Assembly: GCA_934307185.1 (NCBI GenBank)
Contig: CAKRCJ010000019.1
Span: 1 to 16,114, forward strand
DNA length: 16,114 bases
DNA from: an uncultured Roseburia sp.
GTDB lineage: Bacteria; Bacillota; Clostridia; Lachnospirales; Lachnospiraceae
Reading direction: 5' to 3'
The position numbers and the translations under genes were made by a program. Each line of letters opens with the position of its first letter. The stretch's first letter is position 1. The notes under the pieces were generated by a model. That model had not been told where the DNA came from and made no database searches. It worked only from the letters and a program-made list of their open reading frames with translations. Positions 7,492-13,653 of this stretch are shown in pieces.

Positions 7492-7570
7492 GTACGATGC
7501 GCGCAGGCTTTCGCCTGCCTGACATCTGTGGCCGCAACTCCTGCATGAACCGTAATGCCTTTTGCGCATC
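7478..7570 (-). ncRNA. Highly structured cysK 3' region with competing helices
   Basis: The structure begins 9 nt after the cysK stop, and the minus-strand RNA can form several helices. GATGCGC (7570-7564) pairs with GCGCATC (7502-7496). GCGGCCACAG (7535-7526) pairs with CTGTAGCCGC (7487-7478) apart from one C-A mismatch. GCAGGC and GCCTGC close a GAAA tetraloop (7518-7503). A perfect 14-bp palindrome (7500-7487) can fold as GCATC-GTAC-GATGC. The second helix uses bases that the tRNA-like cloverleaf needs for its acceptor and D stems. The palindrome uses bases of both the first helix and the acceptor, so these folds exclude one another. I do not recognise a known riboswitch, tmRNA or other RNA family. 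Confidence 0.5.
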
Positions 7571-7579
7571 AGCGATATT

Positions 7580-8515
7580 TTAGTTACTGAATAATGCAGT
7601 AGATAAATATCTGTCGCCGGAGTCTGGAAGAAGAACAACGATATTCTTTCCTTTGTTTTCCGGTCTTGCTGCTAAAATGGCAGCTGCCTTTAATGCTGCA
7701 CCGGAAGAAATACCAACTAATACTCCTTCACTTACTGCAAATGCTCTTCCCTCTTCAAATGCATCTTCATTCTCAATCGGGATAATTTCATCATATACGG
7801 AAGTATTTAATGTATCAGGAACAAATCCTGCACCAATACCCTGAATTTTGTGTGCTCCTGCTTTTCCGGTAGAAAGCACTGCACTTGTTGCCGGCTCTAC
7901 TGCAACTACTTTTACATCCGGATTCTGCTCTTTTAAGTATTCGCCTACACCTGTGATTGTTCCACCTGTGCCAACACCTGCAACAAAAATATCCACTTTT
8001 CCTTCTGTCTGCTCCCAGATTTCCGGTCCTGTTGTTGCTTTGTGTACTGCCGGGTTTGCAGGGTTTACAAACTGTCCTAAAATAACTGCTCCAGGAATTT
8101 CTTTTGCAAGCTCATCTGCTTTTGCAATGGCTCCCTTCATTCCCTTTGCGCCCTCTGTCAGCACAAGCTCCGCGCCGTATGCTTTTAACAGATTTCTTCT
8201 CTCAACACTCATGGTATCCGGAAGTGTAAGGATTGCGCGGTATCCTTTTATTGCTGCAACTGCTGCAAGACCGATACCTGTGTTACCGCTTGTCGGCTCG
8301 ATGATGGTTGCGCCTGCTTTTAAAAGACCTTTCTTCTCTGCATCCTCAATCATTGCAAGGGCAATTCTGTCCTTTACAGAACCTGCAGGATTAAATGCTT
8401 CTAATTTTACTAAAATATTGGCATCTGTTACGCCTGCTTTTGCTGCATATCTGCTTGCGTTTACAATTGGTGTTTTTCCTATTAATTCTAATGCACTTGA
8501 TTTAATCTCACTCAT
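7580..8515 (-). CDS. cysK: Cysteine synthase A (O-acetylserine sulfhydrylase)
   Basis: This PLP enzyme makes cysteine from O-acetylserine and sulfide in the cytoplasm. The 311-residue length is typical of CysK. Hallmarks are NPAGSVKDR with the PLP lysine K48, the substrate loop TSGNTG at 75-80, the phosphate-binding GTGGT at 182-186, and SSGAA at 270-274. AAGGAG sits a few bases before the ATG. The gene follows the C-S lyase gene by 65 nt but has its own perfect sigma-A promoter reaching into that gene. A TCCTATAGGA palindrome lies just after the expected start point, suggesting repression. Downstream come the structured RNA and the tRNA-Cys-like sequence, a striking functional match for a cysteine gene. 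Confidence 0.97.
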   Translation of the reverse strand: MSEIKSSALELIGKTPIVNASRYAAKAGVTDANILVKLEAFNPAGSVKDRIALAMIEDAEKKGLLKAGATIIEPTSGNTGIGLAAVAAIKGYRAILTLPDTMSVERRNLLKAYGAELVLTEGAKGMKGAIAKADELAKEIPGAVILGQFVNPANPAVHKATTGPEIWEQTEGKVDIFVAGVGTGGTITGVGEYLKEQNPDVKVVAVEPATSAVLSTGKAGAHKIQGIGAGFVPDTLNTSVYDEIIPIENEDAFEEGRAFAVSEGVLVGISSGAALKAAAILAARPENKGKNIVVLLPDSGDRYLSTALFSN

Positions 8516-8544
8516 ATTTTCCGCTCCTTTTTATTTCCTACTAA

Positions 8545-8554
8545 TCCTATAGGA
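8545..8554. promoter_or_regulatory. Palindromic operator candidate TCCTATAGGA in the cysK leader
   Basis: This 10-bp perfect palindrome lies about 18 bp downstream of the cysK -10 box, between promoter and ribosome binding site, where a bound repressor would block elongation. The same CCTATA/TATAGG half-sites occur in front of the lyase gene. The pattern suits an Rrf2-type regulator such as CymR, but that name is an inference. Confidence 0.45.
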
Positions 8555-8571
8555 ATATCTGATATGTTTAG

Positions 8572-8600
8572 ATTATAACGTTACACAATATATGTGTCAA
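8572..8600 (-). promoter_or_regulatory. Perfect consensus sigma-A promoter of cysK
   Basis: TTGACA (8600-8595) and TATAAT (8577-8572) are separated by exactly 17 nt on the minus strand. The -35 box lies within the last codons of the lyase gene, whose stop is at 8583-8581. The spacer holds an ACACA/TGTGT dyad that could be a further operator. Confidence 0.9.
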
Positions 8601-9771
8601 TACTTTTTTTTATTTTATTTAATGCTTCCACAAGCACGCTGCGTGGGCACGCCACATTAATTCTCTGGAAGCCTTTTCCGCTGTCCCCGAATATTTTCCC
8701 ACTGTCTAACCAAAGTCCTGCTTTGTTGATAATAAAATCTTCAAGCTCCTCTGTCGTAAGTCCAAGACCTTTGAAATCCAGCCAGACAAGATAAGTACCC
8801 TCATGTTCTGTCATTTTTATGCCCGTAAGCTCTTTCTCCACGAATTTCTTCGTAAATGCAATATTTTCTTTCACGTATGCATGCATTGCCTGATACCATT
8901 CTTCGCCGTCGCGGTAAGCGGCTTCACAGGCAACAAGCCCTAATGCATTTAACTGGCTGTAGCCTGCTGCATCAAGCTGCTTTTTAAATTTTCTCCGAAG
9001 CTCTTCGTTACAGATAAATATATTTGAAACCTGAAGCCCTGCAATGTTAAACGTTTTGCTTGGTGCGGTACAGGTCACGGTAATTTCTTCGTACTCCTTC
9101 TTTAAATTCACAAATACCTGATGTTTTCCTTTAAATGCAAAATCCTGATGAATTTCATCACTCACGACAAGCACCCGATGTCTGTAGCAAATATCACCAA
9201 TTGCTGTCAGCTCCTCCTTCGTCCACACTCTGCCGACCGGATTATGCGGATTGCAGAGGAAAAACAGTTTTACGTTTTCCGAAATAATTTTTTTCTCAAA
9301 ATCTTCCAGATTTATATGGTAGCGGTTATCTTCGCCGAGCACCAGATCACTGCTTACAATCTTTCTGCCATTATCGCTTATAACCTCTGAAAAAGGATAA
9401 TAAACCGGTGACTGGATAAGCACTGCATCCCCCGGCTCTGTAAACGCCTTTACCGCCATCGCAAGGGCAAAAACAATTCCCGGTGTCTTAATAAGCCACT
9501 CTTTTTTTACATTCCAGCCGTGATGTCTTTTCTGCCAGCCGCTCACTGCCTCAAAGTAAGACTCTTTCGCTTCACTGTAGCCGAAAATACCATGTGCCAC
9601 CTGCTTTTGCAGAGCCTCCTGCACATACGAGGACGTCGGGAAATCCATATCCGCAACCCAGAGAGGCTGTATATCCTTCGGCTTTCCTCTCTCCACTGCA
9701 AAATCATATTTTAAACAATTCGTATTCCGCCTGTCTGTTACTTTATCAAAATCAAGATTTTTCTCTGCCAT
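8581..9771 (-). CDS. patB: MalY/PatB-family cystathionine beta-lyase (PLP C-S lyase)
   Basis: This is a fold-type I PLP enzyme of 396 residues. It should cleave C-S bonds, releasing homocysteine from cystathionine or sulfide from cysteine. Family marks are PLWVADMDFPTS at 36-47, NPHNPVGR at 174-181, the PLP-contacting D205 in SDEIHQD, and the internal aldimine lysine K239 in APSKTFNIAGL. GGGAG precedes the ATG. It is divided from the ABC genes by a 136-nt gap with TATAGG/CCTATA sites and directly precedes cysK, so the pair forms a sulfur amino-acid unit in which readthrough can reach cysK. A C-S lyase beside a cysteine synthase could serve methionine synthesis or prevent cysteine excess. MalY-like paralogues vary in substrate, so the exact reaction is inferred. 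Confidence 0.9.
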   Translation of the reverse strand: MAEKNLDFDKVTDRRNTNCLKYDFAVERGKPKDIQPLWVADMDFPTSSYVQEALQKQVAHGIFGYSEAKESYFEAVSGWQKRHHGWNVKKEWLIKTPGIVFALAMAVKAFTEPGDAVLIQSPVYYPFSEVISDNGRKIVSSDLVLGEDNRYHINLEDFEKKIISENVKLFFLCNPHNPVGRVWTKEELTAIGDICYRHRVLVVSDEIHQDFAFKGKHQVFVNLKKEYEEITVTCTAPSKTFNIAGLQVSNIFICNEELRRKFKKQLDAAGYSQLNALGLVACEAAYRDGEEWYQAMHAYVKENIAFTKKFVEKELTGIKMTEHEGTYLVWLDFKGLGLTTEELEDFIINKAGLWLDSGKIFGDSGKGFQRINVACPRSVLVEALNKIKKSIDTYIV

Positions 9772-9801
9772 ATTTTCTCCCTGTTATTTTCCCACTTATT
9801 T

Positions 9802-9892
9802 TATAGGATTTCTTTGATATGATAATTTTATCATTCTTTTGTTCATTTGGATAATTGTTTTTTTCTTGAATATGGTATAGGTTATTCCTATA
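9802..9892. promoter_or_regulatory. Lyase-gene control region with TATAGG/CCTATA sites
   Basis: TATAGG at 9876-9881 faces CCTATA at 9887-9892 across 5 bp, and another TATAGG lies at 9802-9807. Between them an ATGATAA/TTATCAT dyad occupies 9819-9834. The core TTCCTATAG recurs in the cysK leader (minus strand there). No convincing -35/-10 pair could be fixed. Confidence 0.4.
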
Positions 9893-9907
9893 GCATGGCG
9901 TATTCAT

Positions 9908-11560
9908 TTACAACGTTATCACCTTATCCGCATTTTTTATAATAAATTCCGAATTTGAAATAATAACAAATGTTTCGCATGGATCTTTCTCCTTAATGAT
10001 ATGCGTCCACATTTTCTGGAAAGTGTCCGTATCTACGGAGCTTGACATATCATCAATGAAATAAATATCTTTTTTCTCATACAACATTCTCGCCAGCGAA
10101 AGTCTTAACTTCTGTCCACCGGACAGGGCAGCCCCGTCCCGGCCAATATCCTGTCTTGTTTCTAATGAAAATTCAGAAATATCTTTCTTAAGGTCTGTTT
10201 TATTTAACACCCGCTCATATTCCGCCTCTTTTTCCGGTCTCCATAATCTGATATTGTCCAGAAATGTTTCCTGAAAAAAATGTGGTTTTTGCGGAGAATA
10301 GCCAACCGAAAATAAATGCCTCATCTCCGACAAATCCCGATACTGTTTTCCTTCGTATTCCACATATCCCTCATGGTAAATAAAGCCCTGTAATGCTTTC
10401 AGCCAGGTTGTCTTTCCGCTTCCGACTTTTCCTGTCATTACATTTACTTTTCCTAGTAAAATTTCAATTTCTGATGTCTCCGTGGTGCTGTTTTCCGGCT
10501 CTTTTTTCACACTATCCGGTTGATTTATGTAATAATTCCCAAAGTTAACAATTTTTAATTTTCCGTCCGGTTTTACGCTCTTCTTCTCTGTTTTTTCTTC
10601 CTTTTGCACACAGACATTGCGGATAAACTCTCCTATTTTTTCAATATGAGCCATCGAGACGATGCTTTTTTGTTTCTCGATTTCTGCCATGGAATATGCC
10701 ATAAAAACGGAGTTTACAAGAGAAAGCGAATTTTCAAACAGCATGTATTGTCCGATGGAAAATCCATCCTTATTCAAAATTTGTGCAAAAAGAATTACAA
10801 CGACTCCAATATAATAGCTTGCATCCGGCAAATAATAGACAAACTCCTGAAGCATTGCACCGGAAACGGATATTTTTTCAAGCTTTCTGCTGTCAGTTTC
10901 CAGTTTTTCACGGATTTTTTTCCAGTTTCCAGAAAGACGGATATTCACCAGATTTTTCGATACATCTACCACTTTTTCCGCAAATTCTCCCTCTGCATCC
11001 CTCTTTAACAGATTTAGTTTCTGAATTTTCTCTCCTAGCAGATTACAAATGACAGTCAGAAAAATTAACGGCACAAAAACAAACAGTGTCAGCTTACTGT
11101 TACTTTTCATTAAAATTCCAAGAGATACAATCGAAAAAATCAGATTGCACGGCAGACCAATCCACACACGTTCCACGTACTCTGCAAGCTGTTTCGGGTC
11201 TGTCGTCAGTATATTGGCAAATTCCCCGGCAGACACTTCCACAGATGCATGGTTTGTCTGATACATCTTTTCAAAAACAGTTTCTTTTATCCGGCACTCT
11301 ATTTCCGCTTTCAGTTTGGTTTCAAGCAAAGCATCCGTTCTGAAAATAAGCATTCTCATCAACATTAAAGTGACTGTTGCAATCAGAAACAAAATTGCTT
11401 TCTGATAAGTTTTATCATTAATTTCTCCGAATATTTTTGAAATCAACACTCCCTGAAACATAAGGGATACGTCACTCATACAAGCAATAAACAGCCATTC
11501 TATATACTTCCACGGATTTTTCTTTACAAAAGTGCAGCCAAATTTTCTTGTATTATCCAA
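9908..11560 (-). CDS. ABC exporter half-transporter, degenerate-site subunit
   Basis: This is a half-transporter: an N-terminal membrane domain (about 320 residues, several hydrophobic helices) followed by an ATPase domain. Numbered from the TTG at 11560 (550 residues), Walker A is GKVGSGKT at 377-384 and the signature LSGGQ at 479-483 is canonical. Walker B ends IDD, so the catalytic Glu is Asp (position 504). The switch histidine is Asn (N536 in ISNSE). I chose the TTG start because GGGAGG lies eight bases upstream and the codon overlaps the preceding gene's stop. In-frame ATGs at 11584 and 11596 lack a binding site. An acidic and Ser/Thr-rich insertion (about 318-365) sits at the start of the ATPase domain. 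It should pair with the next-described subunit. No peptidase domain is present. The substrate is unknown; the nearby peptide is the favoured candidate. Confidence 0.85.
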   Translation of the reverse strand: MDNTRKFGCTFVKKNPWKYIEWLFIACMSDVSLMFQGVLISKIFGEINDKTYQKAILFLIATVTLMLMRMLIFRTDALLETKLKAEIECRIKETVFEKMYQTNHASVEVSAGEFANILTTDPKQLAEYVERVWIGLPCNLIFSIVSLGILMKSNSKLTLFVFVPLIFLTVICNLLGEKIQKLNLLKRDAEGEFAEKVVDVSKNLVNIRLSGNWKKIREKLETDSRKLEKISVSGAMLQEFVYYLPDASYYIGVVVILFAQILNKDGFSIGQYMLFENSLSLVNSVFMAYSMAEIEKQKSIVSMAHIEKIGEFIRNVCVQKEEKTEKKSVKPDGKLKIVNFGNYYINQPDSVKKEPENSTTETSEIEILLGKVNVMTGKVGSGKTTWLKALQGFIYHEGYVEYEGKQYRDLSEMRHLFSVGYSPQKPHFFQETFLDNIRLWRPEKEAEYERVLNKTDLKKDISEFSLETRQDIGRDGAALSGGQKLRLSLARMLYEKKDIYFIDDMSSSVDTDTFQKMWTHIIKEKDPCETFVIISNSEFIIKNADKVITL

Positions 11561-13193
11561 TAATTTTTCCTCCCTCAAGCTCATAATAGAGGTCATACAG
11601 TTCTCTTAATTTCTCATTGTGTGAAATAATAATGCACGTTTTTCCTTTCATTGCCTTCTTCAAAGCTTCAAAAATTCTCTGTTCTGTTTCAGCGTCCATT
11701 TTGGCTGTGATTTCATCAAAAATCAGTATTTTAGCAGCGGATAAATAAACTCTCAATATAATAACTAACTGCTTTTCCCCCTCGGACAGTTCCTGTCCAT
11801 TTTCAAAAAGAACTGTCTGTAATCCTTCCGGGAATTTCGAAGTGTACCACTTTTCTAATCCTAACTCCCTTATGGCATTTTCGATTATCTCTGTCTTTGC
11901 ATTGTCCTGAAACATTGTGATATTGTCTCTCAGCGAACTGTGAAAAAGCGTATTTTCCTGTGGAATGTATGCAATCATTTTTCTTACCGAGTCCGTTTTT
12001 ATTTCCTGTATATCTTCACCGCCTATTAATACTCTGCCTGCATCAGGAATACATATTTTGGTCAGAATAGAAGCGACTGTCGTTTTTCCATTTCCTGTTC
12101 TTCCCCCTAACCCGCATACTTTTCCTTCCGGTATTTCAAGCACAACATCTTTTAAAACCTCGCTTCCTTTTTCATAGGAAAATTTCAGATGCTCTAACCT
12201 AATATCATAGTGCGGATTTCTTTTTTCCCCGCATGCCGTCTGCTTTTCCTCCTCCATTGCAAATAAATTTGTAATTCGTTCCACGCTGACATCAATACTC
12301 TGCTTCTCCATCAGATACTGCTGCAGCAAATTCAATGGGTACAGAATATAAATTGTGTACTGATAGAGCAGATAAGCATCACCAAGGCTGCTTTTTCCCT
12401 GTTGTAAAAGATAAATGCTTTCTGCAAAGCATACGGTAAGTCCTACTGCCCGTAGGAAAAGCATCACGATGGAAGTGTTCCAACGCGACAGTTCCGAATA
12501 CATCAAAAGCGGGATATACCGGTTTATTCTGCCTTTGTACATACCTAACACTTCCCCCGCACACTGATTTCCCCGGACATCATCTGCCGCGTCAAACAGC
12601 TCCCCTTCAAGCCCTGTCAATGCGATTTTCTCTGTCCGGCAGGCAGCTCTCACACCATAATTTTTCTGCTTGACAAAATATAAAACCGTACCTGCAAACA
12701 AGACAAACACACTTTCATATATCCCAATTTTTATATTCTGGCAAAACAGTAAAAGCAGTATCACTGCCAGCATTACAGCGCTTGTGACAATCGTGATATA
12801 CTGCTCCGAAAAAAAGGAATATATCATCTCCGTATCATGCTCAATCCACTCCACAATTTCTCCGCTTTGGATGTGACTGGATATCTCGTTTTTCAATTTT
12901 ACACATTTTTCAAGTATGTGCATACGGAGCCTGGTTTTTATTTTCCAGCTTGCCTTTTGTGAAATATATATTTTTAACTCCTGCAATACACCACTTGCCA
13001 AAACAACTACAACAGTAATAATTAGTATTGTTTCTGCATTTTTTATCCCGTTCATTTCAGGCGCCATATCCACAATCTTACTTATCAAAAATGAAATCAG
13101 GACACTGCTTCCTTCTATCAATATAGAAATAAGGCATGCTAATAAAAGCACACCTCTTAATCCCGGAAGATATTTTTTTATAAAATTTTGCAT
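11553..13193 (-). CDS. ABC exporter half-transporter, catalytic subunit
   Basis: This 546-residue half-transporter has hydrophobic helices over roughly 12-300 and an ATPase domain from about 330. Walker A is GRTGNGKT at 364-371. Walker B is ILIFDE with the catalytic E494, and the switch histidine is H525 in ISHNE. Its signature is LSEGE (469-473) instead of LSGGQ. Its good Walker motifs complement the good signature of its partner, as expected for a heterodimer with one hydrolytic and one degenerate site. The ATG at 13193 is chosen because AAGGAA lies just upstream. An upstream in-frame ATG at 13289 would add 32 residues read out of frame through the peptide gene and hairpin. The stop overlaps the partner's start by 8 bp. 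The layout resembles peptide exporters and CydDC-like cysteine exporters; no C39 protease domain is present. Confidence 0.87.
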   Translation of the reverse strand: MQNFIKKYLPGLRGVLLLACLISILIEGSSVLISFLISKIVDMAPEMNGIKNAETILIITVVVVLASGVLQELKIYISQKASWKIKTRLRMHILEKCVKLKNEISSHIQSGEIVEWIEHDTEMIYSFFSEQYITIVTSAVMLAVILLLLFCQNIKIGIYESVFVLFAGTVLYFVKQKNYGVRAACRTEKIALTGLEGELFDAADDVRGNQCAGEVLGMYKGRINRYIPLLMYSELSRWNTSIVMLFLRAVGLTVCFAESIYLLQQGKSSLGDAYLLYQYTIYILYPLNLLQQYLMEKQSIDVSVERITNLFAMEEEKQTACGEKRNPHYDIRLEHLKFSYEKGSEVLKDVVLEIPEGKVCGLGGRTGNGKTTVASILTKICIPDAGRVLIGGEDIQEIKTDSVRKMIAYIPQENTLFHSSLRDNITMFQDNAKTEIIENAIRELGLEKWYTSKFPEGLQTVLFENGQELSEGEKQLVIILRVYLSAAKILIFDEITAKMDAETEQRIFEALKKAMKGKTCIIISHNEKLRELYDLYYELEGGKIIG

Positions 13194-13223
13194 AGTTTGT
13201 TTCCTTTTCTGGGGTTTTATTAT

Positions 13224-13256
13224 ATGAGAAACAGAGAGAATTTCTCTGTTTCTCAT
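13224..13256 (-). promoter_or_regulatory. 14-bp perfect stem-loop between peptide gene and ABC genes
   Basis: ATGAGAAACAGAGA (13224-13237) and its exact reverse complement (13243-13256) enclose a 5-nt loop. It starts 8 nt after the peptide stop. No T-run follows on the minus strand (ATAATAAAACC), so it is not a classic terminator. A partial terminator or a processing/stability hairpin, giving more peptide message than transporter message, fits better. Confidence 0.8.
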
Positions 13257-13264
13257 CGCTACCA

Positions 13265-13366
13265 TTAGTTGCAAAGTGTATGACAACAATGTGGAGCATT
13301 TCCTGCAACATGCATGCTTTCACCTGACAGGAAAATTTTTTTCAGTTCTGGTCTTGTATATTCCAT
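13265..13366 (-). CDS. 33-residue Cys/His-rich peptide, candidate RiPP precursor or leader peptide
   Basis: This tiny gene has an excellent ribosome binding site, GAGGAGG, nine bases before the ATG at 13366. Its N-terminus contains YTRPEL (residues 3-8), matching the YxxPxL pattern that recognition domains bind in lasso-type leaders. The C-terminus is compact and Cys/His-rich, with H26, C27, C28, H29 and C32 in HCCHTLCN. There is no signal peptide. It is followed by a stable hairpin and two ABC half-transporters, the usual order of a secreted modified peptide and its exporter. No modification enzyme is recognisable in the window. Alternatives are a metal-binding peptide, or a cysteine-sensing leader peptide for the transporters, since three Cys codons lie near the stop. 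That the frame is translated is likely; its function is unknown. Confidence 0.65.
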   Translation of the reverse strand: MEYTRPELKKIFLSGESMHVAGNAPHCCHTLCN

Positions 13367-13474
13367 TCTTATCAACCTCCTCGTACTTTATTTATGGTAA
13401 ATGCCTTTCAGCAAATCCATCTTTATATTTTCAAAACAATATTATTAGCTAAAAGTTCATCTATCATTTTCTGA

Positions 13475-13520
13475 CACAATATTGCATATTTCTATTATAT
13501 TATATTTGTAAAATATTGTG
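13475..13520 (-). promoter_or_regulatory. AT-rich promoter region of the peptide/ABC operon with 9-bp inverted repeat
   Basis: CACAATATT (13475-13483) and AATATTGTG (13512-13520) are exact inverted repeats 28 bp apart. Between them the minus strand carries overlapping TATAAT boxes. No good -35 box was found at 17 nt, so an activator or a non-standard sigma factor is possible. The leader to the peptide ATG would be about 115-120 nt. Confidence 0.4.
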
Positions 13521-13583
13521 CTATTTTTTTCTCAAATTTCGCATATAAATTTAAGTTATGCACATAAAATAATACAAAGATAT

Positions 13584-13618
13584 AAAAAAGCAGTTATGCT
13601 TTACATTACATAACTGCT
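13584..13618 (-). terminator. Strong intrinsic terminator of the rhodanese-TtcA gene
   Basis: AGCAGTTATG (13589-13598) pairs perfectly with CATAACTGCT (13609-13618) around a 10-nt loop. On the minus strand the stem leads straight into TTTTTTATA. It separates the rhodanese-TtcA gene from the peptide/ABC cassette. The plus-strand side is also T-rich, so it may work in both directions. Confidence 0.88.
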
Positions 13619-13653
13619 CTTTTATATTTTTTCATCAAATTTTATAAAATAAA

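Noticed and set aside
7422..7570. tmRNA, T-box or known riboswitch
   Set aside because: No tag frame or matching tmRNA 5' acceptor half is found, no T-box AGGGUGG element is found, and no riboswitch core I know fits; the element also follows the gene instead of preceding it.
7848..8552. Plus-strand 234-residue frame
   Set aside because: It is antisense to cysK, whose motifs are unambiguous.
13194..13289. 32-residue N-terminal extension of the first ABC subunit
   Set aside because: The extension is read out of frame through the hairpin and the end of the peptide gene; the ATG at 13193 has the ribosome binding site.
13078..13323. Minus-strand 81-residue frame overlapping the peptide gene
   Set aside because: It uses another frame through the peptide gene, the hairpin and the ABC start, lacks a ribosome binding site and has no recognisable domain.
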